64,000 nucleotides of DNA from Sulfitobacter sediminilitoris (GTDB lineage Bacteria; Pseudomonadota; Alphaproteobacteria; Rhodobacterales; Rhodobacteraceae). Positions within the stretch are counted from its first letter, which is position 1, and the number at the start of each line of letters is the position of its first letter. The translations under genes were made by a program, and so were the position numbers. Location: contig NZ_JAABNT010000003.1 in assembly GCF_010667575.1 (NCBI RefSeq), forward strand, positions 1-64,000. Direction: 5' to 3'. Below the pieces are notes generated by a model. That model searched no databases. It had not been told where the DNA came from and saw nothing but the letters and a program-made list of their open reading frames with translations. Shown here piece by piece: positions 44,460-53,614 of this stretch.

Positions 44460-46072
44460 TATTCCACTCCTGTACCGTTAAAGATCGTTGCGCTGCTGGC
44501 GCGACTTTGGGTTTCAACGTCTTCAACCCAGAGCCGCAGATCGGTCCGGTCCGCGCTTGAGGCGGGGTCCTGTGGCCGTGCAGTAACGTAGACCCGCTGC
44601 AGCAGGGTTTCGTTGGCGGGGACGGTCACGCTCAATTCGGGCCTTCCTTCGAGTTCGATCCGCAGTGTTTCATCCGAGGTCAGCGACAGGTGGAACAACC
44701 GATTGTCGCCCGATTTGTTGCGCAGACGCACATCGTAAATATTGCGGATAGATCCGTCGCTTTGCATCACGAAGGTCGGGTTGCGCACGGGTGATACCGT
44801 CAATTCAATATCAGAACGGATGAAGAGCGCGACCACAAGGCCGATGCCCACGAGCGACCAAAGCGCGGTGTAGATCATGGTTCGCAGTCGGAAGATATGC
44901 TTCCAGATCGGCTTTGGCTTCCACTCGGTGCTGGCAACCGCAATCGTGGGCGCAGGATTGCCCGCAGGCACATCAGCCACGCGACCTTCAACCGGAACCG
45001 AAACGGTAGGTGCGGGATCGACGGCGTCGGTGCCCATAGGGCGCACGGCAGCCAGATCGCCAGGCTCGGTCGGGGGGACGTCGTCCAGTGCAAGATAGTC
45101 GATCAGGCCGCGCGGCTTGCCGATCTTGTCCATCATTTCGTTGCAGGCATCGATACAAAGCGCACAGGTGATACATTCAAGCTGTTGCCCGTCGCGGATG
45201 TCGATGCCCATCGGGCAGACGTTGACGCAGGCCATGCAGTCGATGCAGTCGCCCAGTGGCTCTATGTCAGGCACGTCTGCTTCGGCATAAGCGGTCGTTG
45301 TGGTGGATGCGGCAGCGGCGCGCGCGCCCTTGCGGTGCTTGCCACGGGGCTCGCCGCGCCAGTCGCGATAGCCGACAGTCAGTGTGCCTTCGTCCATCAT
45401 TGCGGCCTGAATGCGCGGCCAAGGGCACATGTAGATGCAGACCTGTTCGCGCATGAAGCCGCCAAAGATAAAGGTCGTCGCGGTCAGTATGGCGATCGAG
45501 GCGTAGGCCACGTAGGGCGCATCAAAATTGACGAGGTTCACCGCCAGCGTCGGTGCGTCGGTGAAATAGAAGACCCAGGCACCGCCGGTCGCGACCGAAA
45601 TCAGCAGCCAGACAACCCATTTGCTGACCCTCAGGCCCAATTTGTGGAAATCCCACTTTGCCCGGTTCAGGCGAATGCGCGCATTCCGGTCGCCCTCGAT
45701 CCAGCGTTCGACCAGCAGGAAAAGGTCAGTCCAGACCGTCTGAGGGCACGTATAGCCACACCAGACACGGCCCAGTGCCGAGGTGAACAGGAACAGCCCC
45801 AAACCCGCCATGATCAGAAGGCCCGCCACGAAATAGAACTCATGCGGCCAGATTTCGATCCAGAAAAAGAAGAAACGGCGGCTTGCCAGATCGGCAAGCA
45901 CTGCCTGATCGGGCATGTTCGGACCACGATCCCAACGGACAAAGGGCAACAGGTAATAGATGCCGAGGGTGATACCCATGATCCACCACTTCAACGTTCG
46001 GAAAAAGCCCGACACCCGGCGCGGAAAGATCGGCTCGCGCGCAACGTAGAGGGAAGGGGGAGTGTCAGCCAT
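44459..46072 (-). CDS. ccoG: cbb3 oxidase accessory protein CcoG (FixG/RdxA)
   Basis: 537 residues. Five or so membrane helices, cysteine motifs CGYTCPQTVW and CIYMCPW, and a bacterial ferredoxin pair (CIDCMACVNVCP and CITCALCIDAC) predict two [4Fe-4S] clusters. A C-terminal FixG immunoglobulin-like domain follows (about 410-537). CcoG reduces copper(II) during cbb3 maturation. It heads ccoGHIS-hemN with an FNR-type box 58-71 nt upstream. Confidence 0.95.
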   Translation of the reverse strand: MADTPPSLYVAREPIFPRRVSGFFRTLKWWIMGITLGIYYLLPFVRWDRGPNMPDQAVLADLASRRFFFFWIEIWPHEFYFVAGLLIMAGLGLFLFTSALGRVWCGYTCPQTVWTDLFLLVERWIEGDRNARIRLNRAKWDFHKLGLRVSKWVVWLLISVATGGAWVFYFTDAPTLAVNLVNFDAPYVAYASIAILTATTFIFGGFMREQVCIYMCPWPRIQAAMMDEGTLTVGYRDWRGEPRGKHRKGARAAAASTTTTAYAEADVPDIEPLGDCIDCMACVNVCPMGIDIRDGQQLECITCALCIDACNEMMDKIGKPRGLIDYLALDDVPPTEPGDLAAVRPMGTDAVDPAPTVSVPVEGRVADVPAGNPAPTIAVASTEWKPKPIWKHIFRLRTMIYTALWSLVGIGLVVALFIRSDIELTVSPVRNPTFVMQSDGSIRNIYDVRLRNKSGDNRLFHLSLTSDETLRIELEGRPELSVTVPANETLLQRVYVTARPQDPASSADRTDLRLWVEDVETQSRASSATIFNGTGVE

Positions 46073-46129
46073 CTTGGGCTCCTGTTTCTGTTCGCCCCTT
46101 TCTCATGCCAAGGTGTGGGTTCAGGTGCT

Positions 46130-46143
46130 TTGATCTGGGTCAA
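46130..46143. promoter_or_regulatory. FNR box upstream of ccoG
   Basis: TTGATCTGGGTCAA fits TTGAT-N4-ATCAA with one mismatch (GTCAA). It lies 58 nt upstream of the ccoG start and would let FnrL activate ccoGHIS-hemN when oxygen is low. Confidence 0.78.
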
Positions 46144-46172
46144 TAGCGCCGGATAGTGTGTCAGAATGTTCG

Positions 46173-46208
46173 AAAAAAGAAGAAGGGGCGCCTTGATAAG
46201 GCACCCCT
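46173..46208 (-). terminator. Terminator of ccoNOQP
   Basis: Stem AGGGGCGCCTT / AAGGCACCCCT (one mismatch) with loop GAT-like, followed on the minus strand by a TTTTTT run. It lies 50 nt past the ccoP stop and before the FNR box of ccoG. Confidence 0.82.
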
Positions 46209-46257
46209 AACGTCAAACGGGATTGGTGCGAACAGAACCGCCTGACGTATCTCTGTG

Positions 46258-47151
46258 CTACTCTGCCGGGTCGGCCTCGCCACCACCGAGCTGGTGAACG
46301 TAGGTGGCAACAGCCTGCACCTGCGCCTCGGTCAGGCGGGGTGGACCCCAAGGTGGCATCACGCCGTAGCGCGAGTAGGTAATGGTTTCGGTCAGTGCGT
46401 CGCGATCACCGCCGTAAAGCCAGATCGCATCAGTGAGGTTGGGCGCACCCTGTTCCCGGTCGCCCATACCATTGTCCCCGTGGCAGGCGGCGCAATTGTC
46501 GGCGTAAAGCTCGGCGGCCCCTTCGGCCATGGCGGCATCATGTTCTGCACCGGCAAGGCCGCGCACATATTCCACCAGCATCGGGATTTCACCCTCTTCC
46601 AGTATTTCGCCAAAGGCGGGCATCTCAGAATAGCGCGCATCGTCGTCGGCCTCATTTCGGATGCCGTGGCGCACGGTATAGGCAATCGCTTCGTGATTGC
46701 CGCCCCAAAGCCAGTCGTCATCCAGCAGGTTGGGATACCCCTTGGCGCCTGCAGCACCTGAGCCGTGACACTGCGAGCAGTTGTTGCGGAAAACCGCAGC
46801 GCCGGACGAGACCGCATACCTATAGAGATCTTCGTTCTCTGACAGGGTCGCAAGATCAGCGCTCGCCAGCTGCGAATCGCGTGCCGCACTTGCCTCGCGG
46901 AAGGCGTCGATGTCTTGCGCAACTTCACCGCGGGTCGAATACCCCAGGATCCCGGATGTTGCGCTCGATACCATCGGCCATGCTGGGTAGGCGATGGTAT
47001 AGGCGATGCCCCAGACGACCGTGGCGTAGAAGGTCCACAGCCACCACCGCGGCAGCGGGGAGTTCAGTTCTTCAATGCCGTCCCAGGTGTGGCCGGTGGT
47101 CTCGGTGCCTGTGACGTCATCAACGGGTTTTTTGGCTTTAGGGTCGCTCAT
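46258..47151 (-). CDS. ccoP: cbb3-type cytochrome c oxidase diheme subunit CcoP
   Basis: 297 residues. A short N-terminal cytoplasmic part and one membrane helix (WWLWTFYATVVWGIAYTIAY) precede two cytochrome c domains with heme sites CSQCH and CAACH. It passes electrons from the bc1 complex or soluble cytochrome c to CcoO/CcoN. Start overlaps ccoQ by 4 nt. Confidence 0.95.
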   Translation of the reverse strand: MSDPKAKKPVDDVTGTETTGHTWDGIEELNSPLPRWWLWTFYATVVWGIAYTIAYPAWPMVSSATSGILGYSTRGEVAQDIDAFREASAARDSQLASADLATLSENEDLYRYAVSSGAAVFRNNCSQCHGSGAAGAKGYPNLLDDDWLWGGNHEAIAYTVRHGIRNEADDDARYSEMPAFGEILEEGEIPMLVEYVRGLAGAEHDAAMAEGAAELYADNCAACHGDNGMGDREQGAPNLTDAIWLYGGDRDALTETITYSRYGVMPPWGPPRLTEAQVQAVATYVHQLGGGEADPAE

Positions 47152-47372
47152 GACGCGCCTCCCATCTTGAGGATGTCGTCCTTGCCAGCGGCGGTTTGCT
47201 CGTTGTCGCTGACAGGTAGGGTTTCATTGCGGAACGGGATGTTGGCCGTGTCGCGGTGGGTGGCCTTGCTGCCGGGCCGGAAGGCCCAGACAATCACACC
47301 CAGAAAGAACAGCGTCATCGCCAAAAGCATCCAGCTGTCCGCGAATTGGCGCATCCAGGAATAGGTATCCAT
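47148..47372 (-). CDS. ccoQ: cbb3-type oxidase subunit CcoQ
   Basis: 74 residues: a single membrane helix (WMLLAMTLFFLGVIVWAFRPG) then a charged tail, the FixQ pattern. It stabilises the complex. Its stop overlaps ccoP and it starts 14 nt after ccoO. Confidence 0.92.
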   Translation of the reverse strand: MDTYSWMRQFADSWMLLAMTLFFLGVIVWAFRPGSKATHRDTANIPFRNETLPVSDNEQTAAGKDDILKMGGAS

Positions 47373-47386
47373 TGTCAGATCCTCCC

Positions 47387-48145
47387 TTAGCGGCTTGCGT
47401 CTGGCGTGAAGGTGGAGAAGTCCACCAGCGTGCCCAGCATTTGCAGATAAGCGATCAGCGCATCCATCTCGGTCAACTCTGGCTGGCCATCGAAGTTGCT
47501 GACATTCGCAGTCTCGCCGTAGCGCTCAATCAGCCCGTCAAAGTCACTGTCAGGATCAGCCTGCGCCAGGAAGTCAGCGCGTGCGTTTTCCACCATTTCG
47601 TCGGAGTAGGGTACGCCAACGGCCCGGTGTGTCTTGACCAGATCTTCGATGTGCTCCCCATCGATCGGGGTGCGTGACAGGAACGCGTATTTCGGCATGA
47701 TCGATTCAGGTACCACGGACTGTGGGTCCATCAGGTGATCGACATGCCAAGCGTTCGAGTACCGCCCGCCCACACGCGCCATGTCTGGCCCTGTGCGCTT
47801 GGAGCCCCACTGGAACGGATGGTCATACATGCTTTCCGCCGCAAGTGAATAGTGACCGTAGCGATCCACTTCGTCTCGCATCGGGCGGACCATCTGGGAG
47901 TGGCAGACATAGCAACCCTCCCGGACGTAGACGTCGCGCCCTGCAAGCTCAAGTGGTGTGTAGGGGCGCATCCCATCGACTTCCTCGATCGTGTTTTCAA
48001 GGTAGAAGAGGGGCGCGATCTCCACGATGCCACCGATGGTGACGACCAGCAGGGACAGAACCATAAGCAGGGTTGCAGAGCGTTCAATCACTGCGTGCTT
48101 GCCAAGGATGCCCTTGGTGGATGGATTGTTTGGTGTATCAGACAT
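47387..48145 (-). CDS. ccoO: cbb3-type oxidase monoheme subunit CcoO
   Basis: 252 residues. An N-terminal membrane anchor ([22 protein letters not shown]) is followed by a periplasmic cytochrome c domain with heme site CYVCH and axial Met in [13 protein letters not shown] sequence. It lies 11 nt downstream of ccoN. Confidence 0.95.
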   Translation of the reverse strand: MSDTPNNPSTKGILGKHAVIERSATLLMVLSLLVVTIGGIVEIAPLFYLENTIEEVDGMRPYTPLELAGRDVYVREGCYVCHSQMVRPMRDEVDRYGHYSLAAESMYDHPFQWGSKRTGPDMARVGGRYSNAWHVDHLMDPQSVVPESIMPKYAFLSRTPIDGEHIEDLVKTHRAVGVPYSDEMVENARADFLAQADPDSDFDGLIERYGETANVSNFDGQPELTEMDALIAYLQMLGTLVDFSTFTPDASR

Positions 48146-48156
48146 TTCTCTATTCC

Positions 48157-49761
48157 TTACTCAGCTGGCACACCGACGGGGGCGTTGACGCGTTCCCCGC
48201 CACGAATGGTCATCCAGAGGTTCCAGACCATGATCAGGCCACCGGTGAGGTACATGACCCCGCCCAGACCCCGCACAAGGTACATCGGGAACTTCGCAGC
48301 CACGGTGTCGGCAAAGGAGTTCACGAGGAAACCCTGTGCGTCGACTTCGCGCCACATCAGGCCTTCCATGATGCCGGTGACCCACATGGACGCCGCGTAG
48401 AGGACGATGCCGATGGTTGCCAACCAGAAGTGCCAGTTGATCGCAGACATGGAATACATTTGCGCACGCCCCCAAAGCCGTGGTGTCAGGAAGTAGAGAG
48501 CGGCAAAGGTGATCATGCCGTTCCAGCCCAAAGCACCGGAATGTACGTGGCCGATGGTCCAGTCGGTATAGTGCGACAGGGAGTTAACCGCGCGGATCGA
48601 CATCATCGGACCCTCGAAGGTCGACATGCCGTAGAAGGCCAGCGAAATCACCATCATCCGGATGATCGGATCGGTACGCAGCTTGTCCCATGCGCCGTTC
48701 AGCGTCATCAGACCGTTGATCATGCCGCCCCAGCTGGGCATCCAAAGGATGATCGAGAACACCATGCCAAGGGTCGAAGCCCAGTCAGGCAAGGCGGTGT
48801 AGTGCAGGTGGTGTGGACCGGCCCAGATATACAGGAAGATCAGCGCCCAGAAGTGGATGATCGACAGTTTATAGCTGAAGACGGGGCGTTCGGCCTGCTT
48901 GGGCACGAAATAGTACATCATGCCAAGGAAGCCCGCCGTCAGGAAGAAGCCCACGGCATTGTGGCCGTACCACCACTGCGTCATCGCATCCTGCACGCCT
49001 GCAAAGACTTGCACCGACTTGGAGCCAAAGATGCTCACCGGGAGTGAGAGGTTGTTCACCAGGTGCAGCATCGCGGTGGTGATAATGAAGCTCAGCAGGA
49101 ACCAGTTGGCCACATAGATGTGCTTTTCCTTCCGGTTGATCAGCGTCCCCATGTAGATGGCAAGGAAACACACCCAGACGATCGTCAGCCAGATGTCGAT
49201 GTACCATTCAGGCTCGGCGTATTCTTTGGACTGGGTCGAGCCCAGCAGGTATCCGGTTGCCGCCAGCACGATGAAAAGCTGATAGCCCCAGAACACGAAC
49301 CAGCGCAGATTGCCGCCCCAGAGGCGCGTGCCGCAGGTGCGCTGCACGATGTAAAACGACGACATCAAAAGGGCATTGCCCCCAAACGCAAAAATCACCG
49401 CAGAGGTGTGGATGGGGCGCAGCCGCCCAAAGTTTGCGTAGGGCTGTGCCCATTCAAGGTTCAGCGCAGGAAATGCCAGCTGAAACGCAATGTAGGTTCC
49501 CGCGAGGAAACCCACGACGCCCCAGAACGCCGTGGCGATGACACCGGCCCGGACAACATCGTCCATATAGCCGTTGGCATCCACGCCAGCCGTCACCGGC
49601 TCATCCGTATTGCGCAGTACCCAGATGAACATGCCTGCGGAGATCACCATGATCAGTACCGCATGCACCTGATAGGCCAGATCGCGGCCCCAGCTTGCGG
49701 CAAGCGCCGCAAACAGGGTGATCAGACCCAATGCTATGAGTTTGAAATAGTCAGACGTCAT
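48157..49761 (-). CDS. ccoN: cbb3-type cytochrome c oxidase subunit I (CcoN)
   Basis: 534 residues with twelve helices. Heme/CuB ligands lie in [36 protein letters not shown] and HWHVGH-like sequence [14 protein letters not shown]. This is the high-affinity oxidase for microaerobic respiration. ATG 49761 ([12 protein letters not shown]) has AAGGGA upstream; an in-frame ATG at 49827 would add 22 residues. It heads ccoNOQP. Confidence 0.96.
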   Translation of the reverse strand: MTSDYFKLIALGLITLFAALAASWGRDLAYQVHAVLIMVISAGMFIWVLRNTDEPVTAGVDANGYMDDVVRAGVIATAFWGVVGFLAGTYIAFQLAFPALNLEWAQPYANFGRLRPIHTSAVIFAFGGNALLMSSFYIVQRTCGTRLWGGNLRWFVFWGYQLFIVLAATGYLLGSTQSKEYAEPEWYIDIWLTIVWVCFLAIYMGTLINRKEKHIYVANWFLLSFIITTAMLHLVNNLSLPVSIFGSKSVQVFAGVQDAMTQWWYGHNAVGFFLTAGFLGMMYYFVPKQAERPVFSYKLSIIHFWALIFLYIWAGPHHLHYTALPDWASTLGMVFSIILWMPSWGGMINGLMTLNGAWDKLRTDPIIRMMVISLAFYGMSTFEGPMMSIRAVNSLSHYTDWTIGHVHSGALGWNGMITFAALYFLTPRLWGRAQMYSMSAINWHFWLATIGIVLYAASMWVTGIMEGLMWREVDAQGFLVNSFADTVAAKFPMYLVRGLGGVMYLTGGLIMVWNLWMTIRGGERVNAPVGVPAE

Positions 49762-49856
49762 TTTGCTGTCCCTTCTTTCACCCGCACGCAGCCTGATGTC
49801 GCACGGATGGGTTGTTCGCTTTTGCATGTTTCTTTCAAAGCAGGGGAAGGGGGTCT

Positions 49857-49870
49857 TTGATCTGTATCAA
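49857..49870. promoter_or_regulatory. FNR box shared by ccoN and usp
   Basis: TTGATCTGTATCAA is a perfect TTGAT-N4-ATCAA site. It stands midway (about 96 nt from ccoN ATG, about 92 nt from the usp ATG), so FnrL could drive both divergent promoters in low oxygen. Confidence 0.9.
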
Positions 49871-49961
49871 AGCCCAATGGTTTTCTTTTTGGGCAAGGTC
49901 AAAGACGCGGGTTCTGCTTGCTTGCAGAGTGACCGGAAATCAGTTCGGGAATGTAGAAATT

Positions 49962-50801
49962 ATGTCAATTCAGACGGTTACAACGATTTTGACCGATGCG
50001 GATCAGGTGACCACACAGCTTGTCGCTGCTACCGGATTCGCACGTGCGATGGATGCACACCTGCATGTACTTATTATTGTGTCGGGTATGGACCAGTCGG
50101 GACTGATGCCTTCCGCTCTCGAAGCGCTGCCTGTGGGCGTCGGGCTGGAGCAAAACGAAGCACAGGTCCAAGAGATCGAAAAACTGGTGACGGATCATCT
50201 GTCCAAGGAAGATATCCGCTGGAATGTCGAGACAGTGACCACGCCAGCTGCCAGCAGTACCACAGAAATCGTTCAACATACGCGGTTCAGCGATCTGGTA
50301 ATACAGCAGCGCTTGCCACAAGGTGAGGGCCATGAGCAGACGCGTATCCTTGCAGAGACGATCCTTTTCGATGCAGATACGCCGCTTTTGCTGCTGCCTG
50401 CAGAGACAAGCCTGATCGCGCCACCAAGCAAGATCATGATCTCATGGGATGAAAGTGCGGCGGCACTCCGGGCGACCAGACAGGCGCTTCCGCTGCTCTC
50501 AGACCGGGCCTATGTGCACGTCGTGCTGGTCGATCCGCCCAAGGACGCGCCTGACCGGTCAGATCCTGGTGGTGCCTTTGCCCAGTTCCTGTCACGGCAT
50601 GGGATCAAATGCGAAGTGTCGGTTTGCAACCGGACCGACAACAGCATCTCGGCCACGCTTGAACGCCGGGCAGAAGAACTGGGCTGTGACATGATCGTCA
50701 TGGGTGCCTACGGCCACTCTCGTCTCCGGCAGGCCATCTTTGGCGGCACCACCCGAGACATCCTTATGAACGCAAAGGCACCTGTTTTCATGGCGCATTA
50801 G
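49962..50801 (+). CDS. Universal stress protein, Orf277-type
   Basis: 279 residues with two tandem Usp-like domains; the first is degenerate, the second ends with ATP-loop sequence MGAYGHSRLRQAIFGGTTRDIL and APVFMAH. It matches the gene found between ccoN and fnr in Paracoccus/Rhodobacter. Start 49962 (MSIQTVTTIL) follows a weak GGGA site; longer in-frame starts run through the FNR box. Role unknown, perhaps in anaerobic or energy stress. Confidence 0.85.
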   Translation: MSIQTVTTILTDADQVTTQLVAATGFARAMDAHLHVLIIVSGMDQSGLMPSALEALPVGVGLEQNEAQVQEIEKLVTDHLSKEDIRWNVETVTTPAASSTTEIVQHTRFSDLVIQQRLPQGEGHEQTRILAETILFDADTPLLLLPAETSLIAPPSKIMISWDESAAALRATRQALPLLSDRAYVHVVLVDPPKDAPDRSDPGGAFAQFLSRHGIKCEVSVCNRTDNSISATLERRAEELGCDMIVMGAYGHSRLRQAIFGGTTRDILMNAKAPVFMAH

Positions 50802-50813
50802 CGCAGAAACAGA

Positions 50814-51560
50814 TCAGGCCAGCATCCCACCGTCGGCATCGTCGCCGGTTTCTGCCATCAGCACGGCAAGATCGGGAATCGTAATGATGCGGCTGCCTTC
50901 AAGTTCAATGACGCCGTCCTTGCGAAGGGCTGTCATCTGGCGGCTTACCGTTTCGATAGTCAGCCCCAGATAATCACCCATCGCTTCGCGTGACATGGGC
51001 ATTTCAAACGACAACCCGTCTGCAATGGGCTGCAAATGCAGAGAGGCGGTCCGGCGGCCGATCAACGACAGAAGACAGGTGATCTTTTCCCGAGCGGTTT
51101 TGCGACCCAGCAGCATCATCCATTCGCGGGCCACGTCAAGTTCATCAAGCGACATTGCCAGAAGGCGCTGACCGATATGGGGTGTCGTTGCGACAAGATC
51201 CTCGAAAGGCTTGCGGCGGAAACAGCACAGCGTGACCTTTTGAATCGCCTCAACATCATAAGTGACCGTATCGCGACCCGGACGACCAATGAAATCCGAA
51301 GGCAGCAAAAGCCCCAGCATTTGCAGCCGCCCATCAGGCAAGGTCCGCGACAGCCGCGCGGCGCCGGACACCACAGAGGCCACGAAATTCATGTCATCAC
51401 CCTCAAACATGATGGGCTGGCCTGCGTCGAATGTTCTATAATACTTGATGTCCTCCAGACGCCGCAATTCATCTGTGTCACAGGTCGCACATACCGCGCG
51501 ATAGCGGATGTTACAGTCTGAGCAGGAGGTAAAGTCAGTACTGGTTTGCGCCAGCGTCAT
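50814..51560 (-). CDS. fnrL: FNR-type oxygen-sensing regulator FnrL
   Basis: 248 residues. The N-terminal cysteine cluster SCSDCNIRYRAVCATC (CxxC-x7-CxxC) and a further Cys in VTLCCFRR are consistent with a [4Fe-4S] sensor. The cNMP-like fold and the HTH (MSREAMGDYLGLTIETVSRQMTAL, with ETVSR recognition) follow. It binds TTGAT-N4-ATCAA sites and activates cbb3 and heme genes in low oxygen. ATG 51560 (MTLAQTS) is chosen; 51608 is an alternative. Confidence 0.93.
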   Translation of the reverse strand: MTLAQTSTDFTSCSDCNIRYRAVCATCDTDELRRLEDIKYYRTFDAGQPIMFEGDDMNFVASVVSGAARLSRTLPDGRLQMLGLLLPSDFIGRPGRDTVTYDVEAIQKVTLCCFRRKPFEDLVATTPHIGQRLLAMSLDELDVAREWMMLLGRKTAREKITCLLSLIGRRTASLHLQPIADGLSFEMPMSREAMGDYLGLTIETVSRQMTALRKDGVIELEGSRIITIPDLAVLMAETGDDADGGMLA

Positions 51561-51772
51561 TTCAGGTGCCCCTCGGTTTTGGCTTTGCGCAGGGTAACAG
51601 CCTGACACGAAAACTCAATTCCTCATCGAAGTTAGATATCGCAACGGAATGTCGTGTGTGCGCCGGTGAAAACCGGTGCGGTGCATCAGCTGCGGATGTT
51701 TCGAGTTGCATTTCAACGCCCTTTCGCTCTCTATTCACGCATCAACCCATAAAAAGAACGGGAGAATTTCTA

Positions 51773-52696
51773 ATGAAACGTTTGCTCGCCTCAACGGCTC
51801 TTGCCGTGACGTTTAGCACCGCTGTTGCCGCAGAAGGATGCGACACGATTACCTTCTCGGACGTCGGCTGGACAGATATCACCGCCACAACCGCAGCGGC
51901 TTCGGTCGTGCTGGATGCGCTGGGCTATGACACAGAAACGAAAATCCTGTCCGTGCCGGTAACATATACCTCTATGGCAGCCGGTGACATTGACGTGTTC
52001 TTGGGCAACTGGATGCCCACGATGGAGGCAGATATCGCGCCCTATCGTGAAGCAGGGACCGTCGACACCGTCCGCGCGAACCTTGCAGGCGCAAAGTACA
52101 CCCTGGCAGTAAACAAGCCGGCGGCCGACATGGGCATCACGTCCTTTGATACGATTGTCGCCCAGGCTGATGCACTGGATGGCAAGATTTACGGCATTGA
52201 GCCCGGAAATGACGGCAACCGTCTGATCCAGTCGATGATCGATGGCGATGCTTTTGGCTTGAGCGACTTCGAAGTGGTCGAATCCTCTGAGCAGGGCATG
52301 CTGGCGCAGGTCCAGCGTGCGACCCGCAAGGGTGATCCCATCGTCTTCCTCGGCTGGGAGCCACATCCGATGAACGCGAATTTCGAGCTGACCTATCTTG
52401 AGGGCGGCGACGACTTCTTTGGTCCCGACCTGGGCGGTGCAACGGTCTATACCAATACCCGCGCAGGGTATGTCGAGGAATGCCCAAACGTTGGCAAGCT
52501 GTTGCAGAACATGGAGTTCACGCTGGCCATGGAGAACGAGATCATGGGCGCGATCCTTGATGACGGCGAAGAACCTGAAGAGGCGGCAGCCGCATGGATC
52601 AAGGCCAACGCGGACGTTCTAAACGGCTGGCTGGATGGTGTCACCACCAAGGACGGTGGTGATGCGATGGCAGCTGCGAAAGCGGCGATGGAGTAA
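51773..52696 (+). CDS. choX: Choline ABC transporter substrate-binding protein ChoX
   Basis: 307 residues with a signal peptide (MKRLLASTALAVTFSTAVAA). The ChoX/ProX-like two-lobe protein has GWTDITATTAAASVVLDALGY and LGNWMPTMEADI near the N-lobe and GWEPHPMNANFELTYLEGG in the hinge, all features of choline-binding proteins. It captures choline, possibly betaine, in the periplasm. GGGAG precedes ATG 51773. A GC-rich hairpin follows the stop. Confidence 0.93.
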   Translation: MKRLLASTALAVTFSTAVAAEGCDTITFSDVGWTDITATTAAASVVLDALGYDTETKILSVPVTYTSMAAGDIDVFLGNWMPTMEADIAPYREAGTVDTVRANLAGAKYTLAVNKPAADMGITSFDTIVAQADALDGKIYGIEPGNDGNRLIQSMIDGDAFGLSDFEVVESSEQGMLAQVQRATRKGDPIVFLGWEPHPMNANFELTYLEGGDDFFGPDLGGATVYTNTRAGYVEECPNVGKLLQNMEFTLAMENEIMGAILDDGEEPEEAAAAWIKANADVLNGWLDGVTTKDGGDAMAAAKAAME

Positions 52697-52716
52697 AAGC
52701 CTCCTCGCTTCAAAGG

Positions 52717-52743
52717 ATGCCCGCCCGGTTTTCGGGCGGGCAT
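52717..52743 (+). terminator. Intercistronic hairpin between choX and choW
   Basis: Perfect 11-bp stem ATGCCCGCCCG / CGGGCGGGCAT with loop GTTTT. There is no T-run, so it probably stabilises choX mRNA or partly attenuates transcription into choW (transporter SBP in excess), more than a strong terminator. Confidence 0.7.
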
Positions 52744-52780
52744 TGGTGTATCAATTACTCATCAATAGGACCTCGACAGG

Positions 52781-53614
52781 ATGAATTGGCTGACCGACAA
52801 CAAGGTGCCCATCGACGACGTTGCCGAAGGTGCGTTTGAATGGCTTCAGATCAACGGCGGCTGGTTTTTTGACGGCCTTGCATTGTTGATGGAGCAGTTG
52901 ATCGAGGCGATCCTCTGGGTTCTGCAAACCCCGCACCCACTGATCATCATCGCACTTTTTGCAGGGTTGACGTGGCTGATACAGCGCAATTGGAAAACCG
53001 TTGTTTTTATCGTGCTGGGTTTTTTGTTCATCCTTAATCAGGACTACTGGGAGGAAACCACCGAAAGCCTCACGCTGGTTCTTTCTGCCTGCGTGGTCTG
53101 TATGGGGCTGGGCGTGCCCATCGGCATCGCTGCAGCACACCGCCCGCGGCTTTACCGTTTCATGCGGCCCGTGCTCGACCTGATGCAGACATTGCCCACC
53201 TTTGTGTATCTGATCCCCGCCATCGTGTTCTTTGGGATCGGCATGGTGCCGGGCTTGATCGCGACAGTAATTTTTGTGTTGCCTGCGCCGATCCGCCTGA
53301 CGCAGCTTGGCATATCGTCAACGCCGAAGGCACTTTTGGAAGCGGCGCAGGCATTCGGGGCCAAACCCAGCCAGACACTTTGGAAGATCGAGCTTCCATA
53401 TGCGCTGCCCCAGATCATGACGGGTCTGAACCAGACCATCATGCTGTCTCTGTCGATGGTCGTCATTGCGGCCCTCGTAGGGGCGGATGGACTTGGGGTG
53501 CCGGTGGTCAGGGCGCTCAATCAGGTCAATACCGGTTTGGGCTTTGAATCGGGGCTCATCATCGTTGTGGTTGCCATTATGCTGGACCGGATGCTGCGGG
53601 TGGGTGAGAAATGA
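52781..53614 (+). CDS. choW: Choline ABC transporter permease ChoW
   Basis: 277 residues with about six membrane helices; permease signature around KALLEAAQAFGAKPSQTLWKIELPYALPQI. N-terminal 50 residues before the first helix match the ProW/ChoW type. Its stop overlaps the choV start by 4 nt. Confidence 0.92.
   Translation: MNWLTDNKVPIDDVAEGAFEWLQINGGWFFDGLALLMEQLIEAILWVLQTPHPLIIIALFAGLTWLIQRNWKTVVFIVLGFLFILNQDYWEETTESLTLVLSACVVCMGLGVPIGIAAAHRPRLYRFMRPVLDLMQTLPTFVYLIPAIVFFGIGMVPGLIATVIFVLPAPIRLTQLGISSTPKALLEAAQAFGAKPSQTLWKIELPYALPQIMTGLNQTIMLSLSMVVIAALVGADGLGVPVVRALNQVNTGLGFESGLIIVVVAIMLDRMLRVGEK

Noticed and set aside
44897..46156. Long open frame opposite ccoG
   Set aside because: It is the shadow of an intact ccoG and has no ribosome site or family resemblance.
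48073..49047. Long open frame opposite ccoN
   Set aside because: It is antisense to ccoN and again is a high-GC codon-bias artefact.
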